DNA from: Caldithrix sp.
GTDB lineage: Bacteria > Zhuqueibacterota > Zhuqueibacteria > Oceanimicrobiales > Oceanimicrobiaceae
Reading direction: 5' to 3'
NCBI GenBank assembly: GCA_004357015.1
Contig: SMXE01000059.1
Coordinates: forward strand, 1-6,644
Length of the DNA stretch: 6,644 nucleotides
Shown here: positions 1-6,261 of the stretch, one piece after another
Layout: each line of letters opens with the position of its first letter
Numbering within the stretch: position 1 is the first letter of the stretch
The notes under the pieces: generated by a model
What the model was told of the DNA's origin: nothing
Database searches by the model: none
Seen by the model: only the letters and a program-made list of their open reading frames with translations
Made by a program: the position numbers and the translations under genes

Positions 1-719
1 ACATTTGAATCTGGGTTGACGATCTTGTCATAAAGATAACGTGCTGTCCTGATCGCTGCTACCGATGTCAGATCCGGGCCGATTGCGCTGCTCCGCGGGT
101 CTCCCTCTGCATCAAGTCCAACATGACAGCTTGCGCAGGCCGCCGGTCCTGCTGAGTCGAAGAACAGGTCACGGCCTGTTGCAACATCACCTCTGACTCT
201 GAACTCCGGCTGTGCCGGAGACTCAAATGCCGACATCAACTGAAGAGGCAGATGAATATCGGGAACAGATGATGTATGGCCATCGAGACTCTTCAGATAG
301 TAGATGACCGCCGTGATTTCCGAAGGGAAAAGGGAAATAGGAGCTTTGTACACTTCCGGCATTTCGTTGCTGTATCCGGGCACCACAAAAGCGCCCGGCT
401 GAATTACGCATTGAATCAGATAGTCGGTGCCGCCCGTCAGACCCAGTTGCAGGGCGCGCTGCTGTGCGCGGAGCGGGATGATTGCGCCGTCCTTGCTGTC
501 TCCCAGATTGGGGCCACGCAAAGCATATCCTCTTTCACCGATGCGGTGGCAGACATGGCAGCGCCCTCGGCCCCAGAACAATTCCTCGCCGTTCTTCGAT
601 GTCACCTCAACGTCAGGGTCGGACAGCGGCGACACTTCCGGCAAGGAGCTAACCCAGGAATAAACGAGGTAGGCGACGAGTGCCAGCGGTACCAGAATAA
701 AGGTTAGTTTTCTTGCCAT
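1..719 (-). CDS. membrane-anchored diheme cytochrome c, C-terminus cut by window edge
   Basis: The frame is open from the ATG at 717..719 to the left edge: 239 complete codons and no stop, so the C-terminus is missing. Residues 5-23 form one hydrophobic helix after a short basic start (MARK), with no clear signal peptidase site, so it is probably an uncleaved membrane anchor with the rest in the periplasm. Two heme c sites are visible: CHVCH at residues 54-58 and CASCH at 195-199. The first domain looks like class I cytochrome c, with GPNLG at 69-73 and a likely axial Met120 in the string NEMPEVY; the second has GPDL after its heme site and its Met ligand would lie beyond the edge. Known role of such proteins is electron transfer; as last gene of a quinol oxidoreductase cluster it probably carries electrons onward to an oxidase or reductase, which is inference. 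It has only a weak Shine-Dalgarno (TAGAGAA) and lies directly behind a terminator, unlike its neighbours. The exact subfamily is not recognised. Confidence 0.9.
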   Translation of the reverse strand, partial: MARKLTFILVPLALVAYLVYSWVSSLPEVSPLSDPDVEVTSKNGEELFWGRGRCHVCHRIGERGYALRGPNLGDSKDGAIIPLRAQQRALQLGLTGGTDYLIQCVIQPGAFVVPGYSNEMPEVYKAPISLFPSEITAVIYYLKSLDGHTSSVPDIHLPLQLMSAFESPAQPEFRVRGDVATGRDLFFDSAGPAACASCHVGLDAEGDPRSSAIGPDLTSVAAIRTARYLYDKIVNPDSN

Positions 720-729
720 TTCTCTAAAC

Positions 730-763
730 AAAAAAAAGGTGTGCTTCAAAGCTGAAACACACC
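730..763 (-). terminator. intrinsic (Rho-independent) terminator between the cupredoxin and diheme cytochrome genes
   Basis: Read on the minus strand, 763..738 gives GGTGTGTTTC, loop AGCTTT, GAAGCACACC: a 10-bp stem with one U-G wobble, followed at once by eight T (737..730). On the plus strand the wobble becomes a C-A mismatch and no T run follows, so the element is oriented for minus-strand transcription. It lies 56 bases past the cupredoxin stop codon, and its U tract ends ten bases before the ATG of the diheme cytochrome gene. It should end most transcripts after the cupredoxin gene; readthrough would feed the last gene. Confidence 0.85.
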
Positions 764-818
764 CACGAATTCGAATGATCTGACACTGTCCTTCTTCGAG
801 AAGATCAGCATTTGAAGA

Positions 819-1607
819 TTAGCTATCTGTCGCATACTCCACATTGGCCTCGGCCGTGCCGCCGGCCTCGACAGTGGCTTCGATAGTCATCTTGCCCAGT
901 GTCTCCTGCCAATACTCGAGTGTGTACGTTCCAGCCGGCACATCGCTTAACTCGAAATTACCGCTGGCGTCGGTGATTGTGTAGTATGGATGATCTGTGA
1001 CGACAATGTACCCGCCCATCCAGTTGTGGACATCACAGGCGATGCGGATAATTTCCGGCTCAGAAAAAGATCGTCTCATCTTTTTCTTAAATCCGGGCTG
1101 GGCTACATTGATGGCCGTGTTCTTTTCGCTGTAAGTGTGGATGTTGTGCAGAATGCCATCGCTGTTCAGAATAGTCAATTCGGCGCCGGCCGACACAATG
1201 CTGATGTGCGGTTTGAAGGCACAACCCAGCTGGTTCAACTCAACACTTTCGCCCATGGCATCCATACCTTTGCCTTCGCTAATGTTGCTAATTTTCACAA
1301 CCACATTCGCCAGACCTTTATCGTCAGAGACCAGCATAGATGCATCGTAATGGGGCTCTTTGCCGCATACGTTGATATCTTTGGTGACCTCGACCTTCTT
1401 CTTGGCCGGTACAGCGCCGGAAAAAGTCACGCGACCTTTGATGGCGCCGCCGTCGGTAATAGCCATTACCTTATAGCCGGGGAGTGCTGCCACCGTTGTC
1501 GCTTTCTTAGCTGCCTTGTCGGTCGTGGTATCTCCATCGCCGCCGCATGCAGTCAGCAATAGCGCTGCCATCGACATTGCAATGACCAGAACAAACATTT
1601 TTCTCAT
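819..1607 (-). CDS. cupredoxin-like lipoprotein with C-terminal carboxypeptidase-regulatory-like domain
   Basis: A 262-residue protein with a lipoprotein signal: basic start MRK, hydrophobic stretch 4-19, lipobox LLTAC with Cys21 as the lipidated residue, then a low-complexity Gly/Asp/Thr/Lys linker. It should be anchored on the outer face of the inner membrane or on the outer membrane. Residues about 55-205 form a beta-rich domain with cupredoxin-type copper ligands: LHNIHT (His154 or His157) and CDVHNWM (Cys191, His194, Met197). Cys81 and Cys129 may form a disulfide. Residues about 207-258 resemble the carboxypeptidase regulatory-like beta-sandwich (SGNFELSDVPAGTYTLEYW). Type I copper proteins move single electrons, so this may take electrons from the cytochrome complex encoded just upstream; that is inferred from position. 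The start is supported by a strong AGGAGGA (1612..1618), four bases before the ATG. It follows the octaheme gene by 39 bases and is probably cotranscribed with it. Confidence 0.85.
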   Translation of the reverse strand: MRKMFVLVIAMSMAALLLTACGGDGDTTTDKAAKKATTVAALPGYKVMAITDGGAIKGRVTFSGAVPAKKKVEVTKDINVCGKEPHYDASMLVSDDKGLANVVVKISNISEGKGMDAMGESVELNQLGCAFKPHISIVSAGAELTILNSDGILHNIHTYSEKNTAINVAQPGFKKKMRRSFSEPEIIRIACDVHNWMGGYIVVTDHPYYTITDASGNFELSDVPAGTYTLEYWQETLGKMTIEATVEAGGTAEANVEYATDS

Positions 1608-1646
1608 GGTATCCTCCTGAAAGTAATAAATATGGTTAACTCAAAA

Positions 1647-4289
1647 TTAGAGTCGATTCGCAAATTTCCGTATGTTCATTAAATAGTCACGCAGCGCCGC
1701 AACGTGTCGGTCTGCATCTCCCCCAAGAATGTTGGGCAGGGATTCCGCCACGTCCGGGTAGAAACCGGGCATCTTGGTGCCAGGTTGCAGTGCCTGCGGA
1801 TCCATAATCCAATCAAAAACCCAGTCCGGATTGAGTCGCTCTGGCGCCAGCAGGAAATCGGGCGCCCAGCCTTCTGGCGGGCCTTCCGGCTTTTTGCTGC
1901 CAACCTGGTGGCAGCTAAAGCAGCTCAAGTATTCCGCCGAGAACAAAGTTTCGGCAGCGCTTTTTTGTTCACTGGTCAACTCGATATTGATTTCAGAAAA
2001 CGGTACGTTCATGCCTTCCAACGCCTGGAAGTACTCGATGAGCACGTTCACTTCGCCATCGGGAAACTCAAAGGTCGGCATCCTCACAGACAGCCAGGGT
2101 CGAATTTGTGTTACCGGATTCTTCAGGAATGTGAAAAGCCAATGAGGTTGAACCTTTCGGCCTTCACCAATGAGATCCGGAGGCGAAGCCGACAGCGCTG
2201 CATCCTTCCCCTTGCCCGATTTCTTGAACGCTTCCACGATGGTCGGGCGAATGTAGCCGCCTTCGCCTTCGATGATGTGGCAGCCGACGCAATTGTACTT
2301 GCGCACCAGCCGGCGACCCTTCTCAATGGCCTCACCGAGACGGCCCGGATTATGTAGATACTTTTGGCCGATCACCCGGCCATCCCAGCTCTTCAGCAGC
2401 ATGGTCAAAGTGCGGGCGTCTTCATCGCCAAAAGCAAAGTTCGGCATCCGCTGAACCACGGCCTCTGTGGCGTACAGTCTGGAATTGTGCATTTTGCCCA
2501 TGGTCCAGTCGTCCCAGGTTTCCGCTGCGACTTCCCCTTTGGCAAGCGCATCGCCGAAGAACAGCTCATCGTGCGTTTTGCCACCGAACTCATTGAGCGA
2601 AACGCTGACTTTGCCTTCGCCTTCCATGCCCTTAATGTCGTGGCAGCCGTGGCAACCAAAATTCCTAACAATGGATTTGCCTTCGGCAACCAGTTCCGGC
2701 GAGGTAAGGTCAACACCGTCGATCATGCTGGCAGGCGGGTCACTCTCTTTCTGCCGCATTAAATAGCTCACAATGTCCAGCGCTTCAGCATTTGTCAATC
2801 GCAGCCTCGGCATGGTGGTGCCGGGATGGTACTGCTTGGGATTTCTAATCCAGGCATACAGCCAGTCTCGGTTCACCTTGCTGCCGATCTTAGAGAGGTC
2901 CGGTGCAATATCATACGACACGTCGGTGACGCGAATCTCTCGATCCTTCTGCGTGACGATGTGGCACCCCTTGCAGCCGATGCTCTCCACCAACTCTTCT
3001 CCGCGGGCTGCGGAACCGCCGCGTGGCGCTTTCGGCAGGGTGTACTCCGTGTCTTTTGCAATGTTACTCAAGTATGCGGTCACGGCAGTTGCCTCATCGT
3101 GCGTGAACTGCGGATTGGGCATCCGTGTGTGCGGCCGGAAAGACTTGTTGTCAACGACCCAGTGATAAACAAAGTCTGGCGTGGTCTTTTGGGTGATCGC
3201 GTTCAGCGGCGGGCCTATCTTGCGGGCATTCTCGTAACCTGCAACGTCGTGGCAGGCATAACATCCGAGGTCAAAAAACATGCGCTTTGCCCGTGTGATG
3301 TTGGGCGCATGTTCGATCTTCATCTCTTTGCTATGACACTTGTTACACCCGGAATCAATCATGTTCCCAGCGAGCAGAGGGTGCTCCCAGTGCGGGACGG
3401 TTCCGTGGGCATGCGGGATGCGCAAAGCCTCGCCTTGTCCATCATGACACGGCGTGCAGCCAAATTGGTTTACCGGATGAATTTTCAACAGGACGTCACG
3501 ATTGGAGTGCGTCTGAAACGGCGGGGCGTAATCTTCATAGCCGCTCTTGTCGGCATTAACGTGGCAGCTCGTGCACCGGTCGACCCGATCGATATAGCTT
3601 TCAAAATTCCCTCTGACGAAATTGCCAAAAACGAATTGCTCGATCTTGATTTTGCGGTCGGCGATCCGCTCGATCTTCCCCTCCAACTCGGTGATCGGCT
3701 CCCTCATCGCCGCAATCTCTGTCTCCAGATTGTCAACAGTACCGCGTATCTCGGCGATGCGGGTCTCTACCTCTGCACGCGCGGTTTCGGCATCGTCCCA
3801 CCCTTTTTTCAACTCCACCACTTCAGCGTTCAGTGCATCGACTTTCGACCGCAACTTTTGCATCTCGTTCACGTGCCCTTCATGCTCAGCGTGCTTGTAC
3901 AGATACCAGATGGCGTCGTACTCGCTTTTGGAGAAACGATAGGTTTGCATGGCGTCTTCCAGCCGGATTTCCGCCTTTGCAAGTTCCGCCTCCAATTTCT
4001 TGTACGCCTCCCCTTCCAGCTTTACTTTGGCCTCGGCAAGTTGATCTTGCAACGATTGATATGTTTCGCCTTCGCTGGCGTTGAATTCTTCCAGTAGCGA
4101 GCCCAACTCAGCCTTAACGTTTTGCTTCTCCATGGCATTAAACGTCATCTGGTAACGCTGCCACGGCGCCCGCTCGTGGATCATATCCCAGATCGCCCAG
4201 AAAGTGGTAAGTGCGAGCAGGCCCGCCAGAATCAGATAGATGTGGCCGTATTCTCTTTCTTCGAGAGGAATGTCAGATCGCTTTGGCAA
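1647..4289 (-). CDS. membrane-anchored octaheme cytochrome c with long coiled-coil stalk
   Basis: An 880-residue protein whose parts are clear. Residues 1-16 are charged and probably cytoplasmic; 17-35 form one membrane helix; about 50-215 are a charged helical coiled coil. In 143-209 hydrophobic residues recur in an almost unbroken 3-4 heptad pattern (M143, L146, V150, L153 ... I206, I209). Eight CXXCH heme sites follow, with first Cys at 239, 278, 315, 343, 439, 546, 667 and 790. The last five each have a downstream Met in an MP string (M390, M493, M615, M737, M840), so they read as five tandem class I cytochrome c modules with His/Met hemes. The first three have no such Met but several His (261, 271, 293, 295, 300, 303), suggesting His/His hemes. 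It probably accepts electrons from the b6/IV subunits and passes them along a heme wire outside the inner membrane (inference). The start has AAGGAGA (4295..4301), five bases from the ATG. I do not recognise a named family for the whole architecture. Confidence 0.92.
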   Translation of the reverse strand: MPKRSDIPLEEREYGHIYLILAGLLALTTFWAIWDMIHERAPWQRYQMTFNAMEKQNVKAELGSLLEEFNASEGETYQSLQDQLAEAKVKLEGEAYKKLEAELAKAEIRLEDAMQTYRFSKSEYDAIWYLYKHAEHEGHVNEMQKLRSKVDALNAEVVELKKGWDDAETARAEVETRIAEIRGTVDNLETEIAAMREPITELEGKIERIADRKIKIEQFVFGNFVRGNFESYIDRVDRCTSCHVNADKSGYEDYAPPFQTHSNRDVLLKIHPVNQFGCTPCHDGQGEALRIPHAHGTVPHWEHPLLAGNMIDSGCNKCHSKEMKIEHAPNITRAKRMFFDLGCYACHDVAGYENARKIGPPLNAITQKTTPDFVYHWVVDNKSFRPHTRMPNPQFTHDEATAVTAYLSNIAKDTEYTLPKAPRGGSAARGEELVESIGCKGCHIVTQKDREIRVTDVSYDIAPDLSKIGSKVNRDWLYAWIRNPKQYHPGTTMPRLRLTNAEALDIVSYLMRQKESDPPASMIDGVDLTSPELVAEGKSIVRNFGCHGCHDIKGMEGEGKVSVSLNEFGGKTHDELFFGDALAKGEVAAETWDDWTMGKMHNSRLYATEAVVQRMPNFAFGDEDARTLTMLLKSWDGRVIGQKYLHNPGRLGEAIEKGRRLVRKYNCVGCHIIEGEGGYIRPTIVEAFKKSGKGKDAALSASPPDLIGEGRKVQPHWLFTFLKNPVTQIRPWLSVRMPTFEFPDGEVNVLIEYFQALEGMNVPFSEINIELTSEQKSAAETLFSAEYLSCFSCHQVGSKKPEGPPEGWAPDFLLAPERLNPDWVFDWIMDPQALQPGTKMPGFYPDVAESLPNILGGDADRHVAALRDYLMNIRKFANRL

Positions 4290-4332
4290 TTCGTTCTCCT
4301 TAGAATTTATTCAAAGCCAGATTGCTTGTTGG

Positions 4333-4360
4333 ATTAAATCAGTTTCTCAAACATCGTAAA
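4333..4360 (-). promoter_or_regulatory. weak candidate internal promoter before the octaheme gene
   Basis: On the minus strand TTTACG (4360..4355) is followed after 16 bases by TTTAAT (4338..4333), a 4/6 and 5/6 match to sigma70 boxes, in the 120-base gap before the octaheme gene. The gap is long enough for an internal promoter, but the match is loose and AT-rich gaps give such hits by chance. Confidence 0.25.
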
Positions 4361-4409
4361 GCAAACAATTCTACGGGGCGCTCTACGCTCTGTCGCTGCA
4401 TGATCTACG

Positions 4410-5288
4410 TCAGATATTAAACCATGGCGTGACCCAGATATATTTGATGTTCAGGGTCCAGCGCAGCATCATCTTGATCGGCAAGCCCATCATGCACAGA
4501 AACAGGAATGCCAGCAGGCCATACCGCGCTGCGCCGAGCTTCTTGATGAACTCGGTCTCTTTCTTTAAATAATAGTAAAGCACACCAAGCGAAAAATACG
4601 CCGTCAGCAAGAATCCACCAAAGAAAAATGCCCCAATCGAACTGCGGATACCCAAAAGCTGATGCAGGTCTACATTGGTCATCGCAACCACTTTATGCGG
4701 GTCCCACAGCTCCCACGGTGCAAAGAAGTTCCATCCAGGCCCTCGCAGAAACGTGCCCACAAAAATCATGGCTATCCACAAAGCGAAAAAGCCGAACATA
4801 AAGATACTGATTGCAAATTTTCGTTCCTGCCAGGTGTAGTACCCGTTCCCTTTCGGATTCTTGTCGATATAAGGAATGGCCATGAGGCCAACAATAATGA
4901 TCGTCGGGTAAATGACGCCTGCAATCCACGGATCGAAATAAACAAGCATTTCCTGCAAGCCCAGAAAATACCAGGGCGCTTTGGAAGGATTCGGGGTTTT
5001 GGTAGGATTGGCAGGTTGTTCAAGCGGGGCATCCAGGACGACTGACCAGACAGTCAGGATGACCATGATCAGAATGGCAGCCAGAAATTCATTCCTTGCC
5101 AGATACGGCCAAGTGAAAATACGGTCCTTGCCCTCGGCCTGCAATTCACCGTACCGGCCCGCGCTGATCAGGGCATCGTTCTTCTGTGCCTCCCGCCACC
5201 AGAGCCAGATAAAAAAACCAAAAAGAAAAAGCATCATAATGATGGGAATGTTATCCGCCTTACCTAGAATCAGCATAAAATTTTCCAT
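4410..5288 (-). CDS. subunit IV-like cytochrome b C-terminal half of a cytochrome b6-type complex
   Basis: A 292-residue membrane protein matching the C-terminal half of cytochrome b (subunit IV, PetD, in b6f complexes), which completes the Qo quinol site together with cytochrome b6. The key block is SKAPWYFLGLQEM at residues 102-114; APWY stands where PEWY occurs in canonical proteins, so the Qo glutamate is not at its usual place. Hydrophobic helices are seen at about 14-31, 66-85, 121-138, 158-178, 213-239 and 253-274: one extra at the N-terminus and two extra at the C-terminus relative to the three-helix plant subunit IV (about 160 residues). A conserved-looking loop RGPGWNFFAPWELWDPHK occupies about 185-202. 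It has no CXXCH, so unlike Bacillus-type QcrC no cytochrome c domain is fused to it. The ATG at 5286..5288 follows AGAGGAG (5294..5300). It lies 105 bases after cytochrome b6. The symbol petD is not assigned because of the extra helices. Confidence 0.92.
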   Translation of the reverse strand: MENFMLILGKADNIPIIMMLFLFGFFIWLWWREAQKNDALISAGRYGELQAEGKDRIFTWPYLARNEFLAAILIMVILTVWSVVLDAPLEQPANPTKTPNPSKAPWYFLGLQEMLVYFDPWIAGVIYPTIIIVGLMAIPYIDKNPKGNGYYTWQERKFAISIFMFGFFALWIAMIFVGTFLRGPGWNFFAPWELWDPHKVVAMTNVDLHQLLGIRSSIGAFFFGGFLLTAYFSLGVLYYYLKKETEFIKKLGAARYGLLAFLFLCMMGLPIKMMLRWTLNIKYIWVTPWFNI

Positions 5289-5393
5289 GGACGCTCCTCT
5301 ATTTTGATCCAGCGGTCTTGACCATCCCGGCCGCGATCATTCGATTGAACTGAATTCAAGCAATGCTTAGTGGTGGGCAACTGCCCGGCACGA

Positions 5394-6167
5394 TCAAAGC
5401 GGCCCTGAAATGCCACCGTCCTTGCGCACTCGCCAGAAATGAACCGCGATGAAAATCGCCAGAAACAGCGGGAAAAAGATGCAGTGCAACACGTAGAATC
5501 GCAGCAAGGTGGGTGGACCGACCTGGGTGCCGCCCAGCAGAACAAAACGCACGTCATTATCCGGCCGCATGCCCAATTCGGGCCCGAACGGCCCCTCGTG
5601 CCCAAGGAACGGCGTTGCTCGCGCCATGTTGGTACCCACCGTAACTGCCCAGATAGAAAGCTGATCCCATGGCAGCAGATAGCCGGTGAAGCTCAAAAGC
5701 AAAGTGGTTGTAAGAAGAATTACGCCAACGACCCAATTGAACTCACGCGGCGGTTTGTAGGAACCCGTGAGAAAAACGCGGAACATGTGCAGCCAGACCG
5801 CGATCACCATGCCGTGCGCAGCCCAGCGGTGCATGTTGCGCAGAAACATGCCAAACGGCACGTCAAATTCCAGATACTTCATGTCGTTGAAAGCGTATTC
5901 CGCCGTTGGGCGGTAATAGAACATCAGCAGTACGCCAGTCACGGCCGTCACCAGAAAGAGCAGGAACGTGATGCCGCCCATGCACCAGGTAAACCTGATG
6001 TAAGCGCCGTGGCGTGGAATTCTCGTCGGATGGAGGTGCAGCCAAACGTTATCCAGAACCTGCAGATACCGGTTGCGGGGCGTGTCCTCGTAGCTGTGAC
6101 GAAACATTGATTTCCAGACCTGGGTCTTCGTGGCACTGTCCTTCATGCGCTCCAGAAAGGCTTGCAT
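5394..6167 (-). CDS. petB: cytochrome b6-type cytochrome b (diheme, quinol oxidoreductase)
   Basis: A 257-residue four-helix cytochrome b of the short b6 type: helices about 61-83, 106-133, 146-166 and 224-246, ending in ISGPL as in b6. The four heme b ligands are present: His113 and His127 in helix B (13 residues between) and His228 and His243 in helix D. The 14-residue gap in helix D is the b6 pattern; mitochondrial-type cytochrome b usually has 13. Cys62 in WCMGGIT aligns with the b6 cysteine (YCLGGIT) that binds heme ci covalently, so a third heme is likely. YYRPT, HRWAAH, FRVFLTG and GYLLPWDQ are family hallmarks. The loop before helix D, about 178-222, is over ten residues longer than in plant b6. 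With the next gene it forms the membrane core that oxidises quinol. The frame is open to an upstream ATG at 6245, but a perfect AAAGGAGG and b6 homology favour 6167. It is the first gene after the promoter. Confidence 0.95.
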   Translation of the reverse strand: MQAFLERMKDSATKTQVWKSMFRHSYEDTPRNRYLQVLDNVWLHLHPTRIPRHGAYIRFTWCMGGITFLLFLVTAVTGVLLMFYYRPTAEYAFNDMKYLEFDVPFGMFLRNMHRWAAHGMVIAVWLHMFRVFLTGSYKPPREFNWVVGVILLTTTLLLSFTGYLLPWDQLSIWAVTVGTNMARATPFLGHEGPFGPELGMRPDNDVRFVLLGGTQVGPPTLLRFYVLHCIFFPLFLAIFIAVHFWRVRKDGGISGPL

Positions 6168-6171
6168 TGCG

Positions 6172-6179
6172 CCTCCTTT
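6172..6179 (-). promoter_or_regulatory. ribosome binding site that fixes the cytochrome b6 start
   Basis: AAAGGAGG on the minus strand, four bases before the ATG at 6165..6167. The longer open frame up to an ATG at 6245 would begin upstream of the predicted transcription start (about 6226) and between the promoter boxes, so 6167 is the better start. Confidence 0.85.
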
Positions 6180-6232
6180 GTGTTGATGAGATTGGCGTGA
6201 AAGTGTAAAAGATTGGCTACTAAAATGTGGAG

Positions 6233-6261
6233 AATATAACGACATTTTAAAATAATGTCAA
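6233..6261 (-). promoter_or_regulatory. sigma70-type promoter of the cytochrome b6 operon
   Basis: On the minus strand a perfect -35 TTGACA (6261..6256) is separated by exactly 17 bases from TATATT (6238..6233), a 5/6 match to the -10 box. Transcription should start near 6226, giving a leader of about 58 bases before cytochrome b6. The region is AT-rich and points to the genes that follow. No TSS data are available here, and the lineage may use somewhat different sigma factors. Confidence 0.75.
6241..6259. promoter_or_regulatory. inverted repeat overlapping the -35 box: candidate operator
   Basis: GACATT (6241..6246) and AATGTC (6254..6259) are a perfect 6-base inverted repeat with a 7-base AT-only centre. 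The right arm covers most of the -35 box and the whole dyad fills the promoter spacer, so a dimeric protein bound there would block RNA polymerase. It does not match a regulator consensus I can name with confidence. AT-rich promoter spacers can form such dyads by chance. Confidence 0.4.

Noticed and set aside
276..707. A 143-codon plus-strand open frame at the left end
   Set aside because: It lies opposite the diheme cytochrome gene, which has two CXXCH motifs and a membrane anchor. The plus-strand product has no recognisable domain.
776..808. A second hairpin (TGATCT/AGATCA around CTTCT-TCG-AGAAG) just before the terminator
   Set aside because: The two stems share bases and cannot both form fully, the remaining stem is short, and no T run follows it. 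The hairpin at 738..763 explains termination better.
2826..4097. A 423-codon open frame on the plus strand opposite the octaheme gene
   Set aside because: It is fully antisense to a gene with eight heme motifs and a clear domain order. Its product shows no family features and no ribosome binding site; it results from codon bias in the real frame.
5375..5386. GGGCAACTGCCC hairpin between cytochrome b6 and subunit IV as a terminator
   Set aside because: The stem is 4-5 bp with a tiny loop and no T run follows on the minus strand, so it is at most a small mRNA structure.
5439..6110. A 223-codon plus-strand open frame opposite cytochrome b6
   Set aside because: The minus-strand frame is an unmistakable cytochrome b6 with all heme ligands; the plus-strand product is a hydrophilic shadow.
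6168..6245. N-terminal extension of cytochrome b6 to the ATG at 6245
   Set aside because: The 26 extra residues have no counterpart in b6, the upstream ATG lies upstream of the predicted transcription start and within the promoter spacer, and a perfect Shine-Dalgarno precedes the ATG at 6167.
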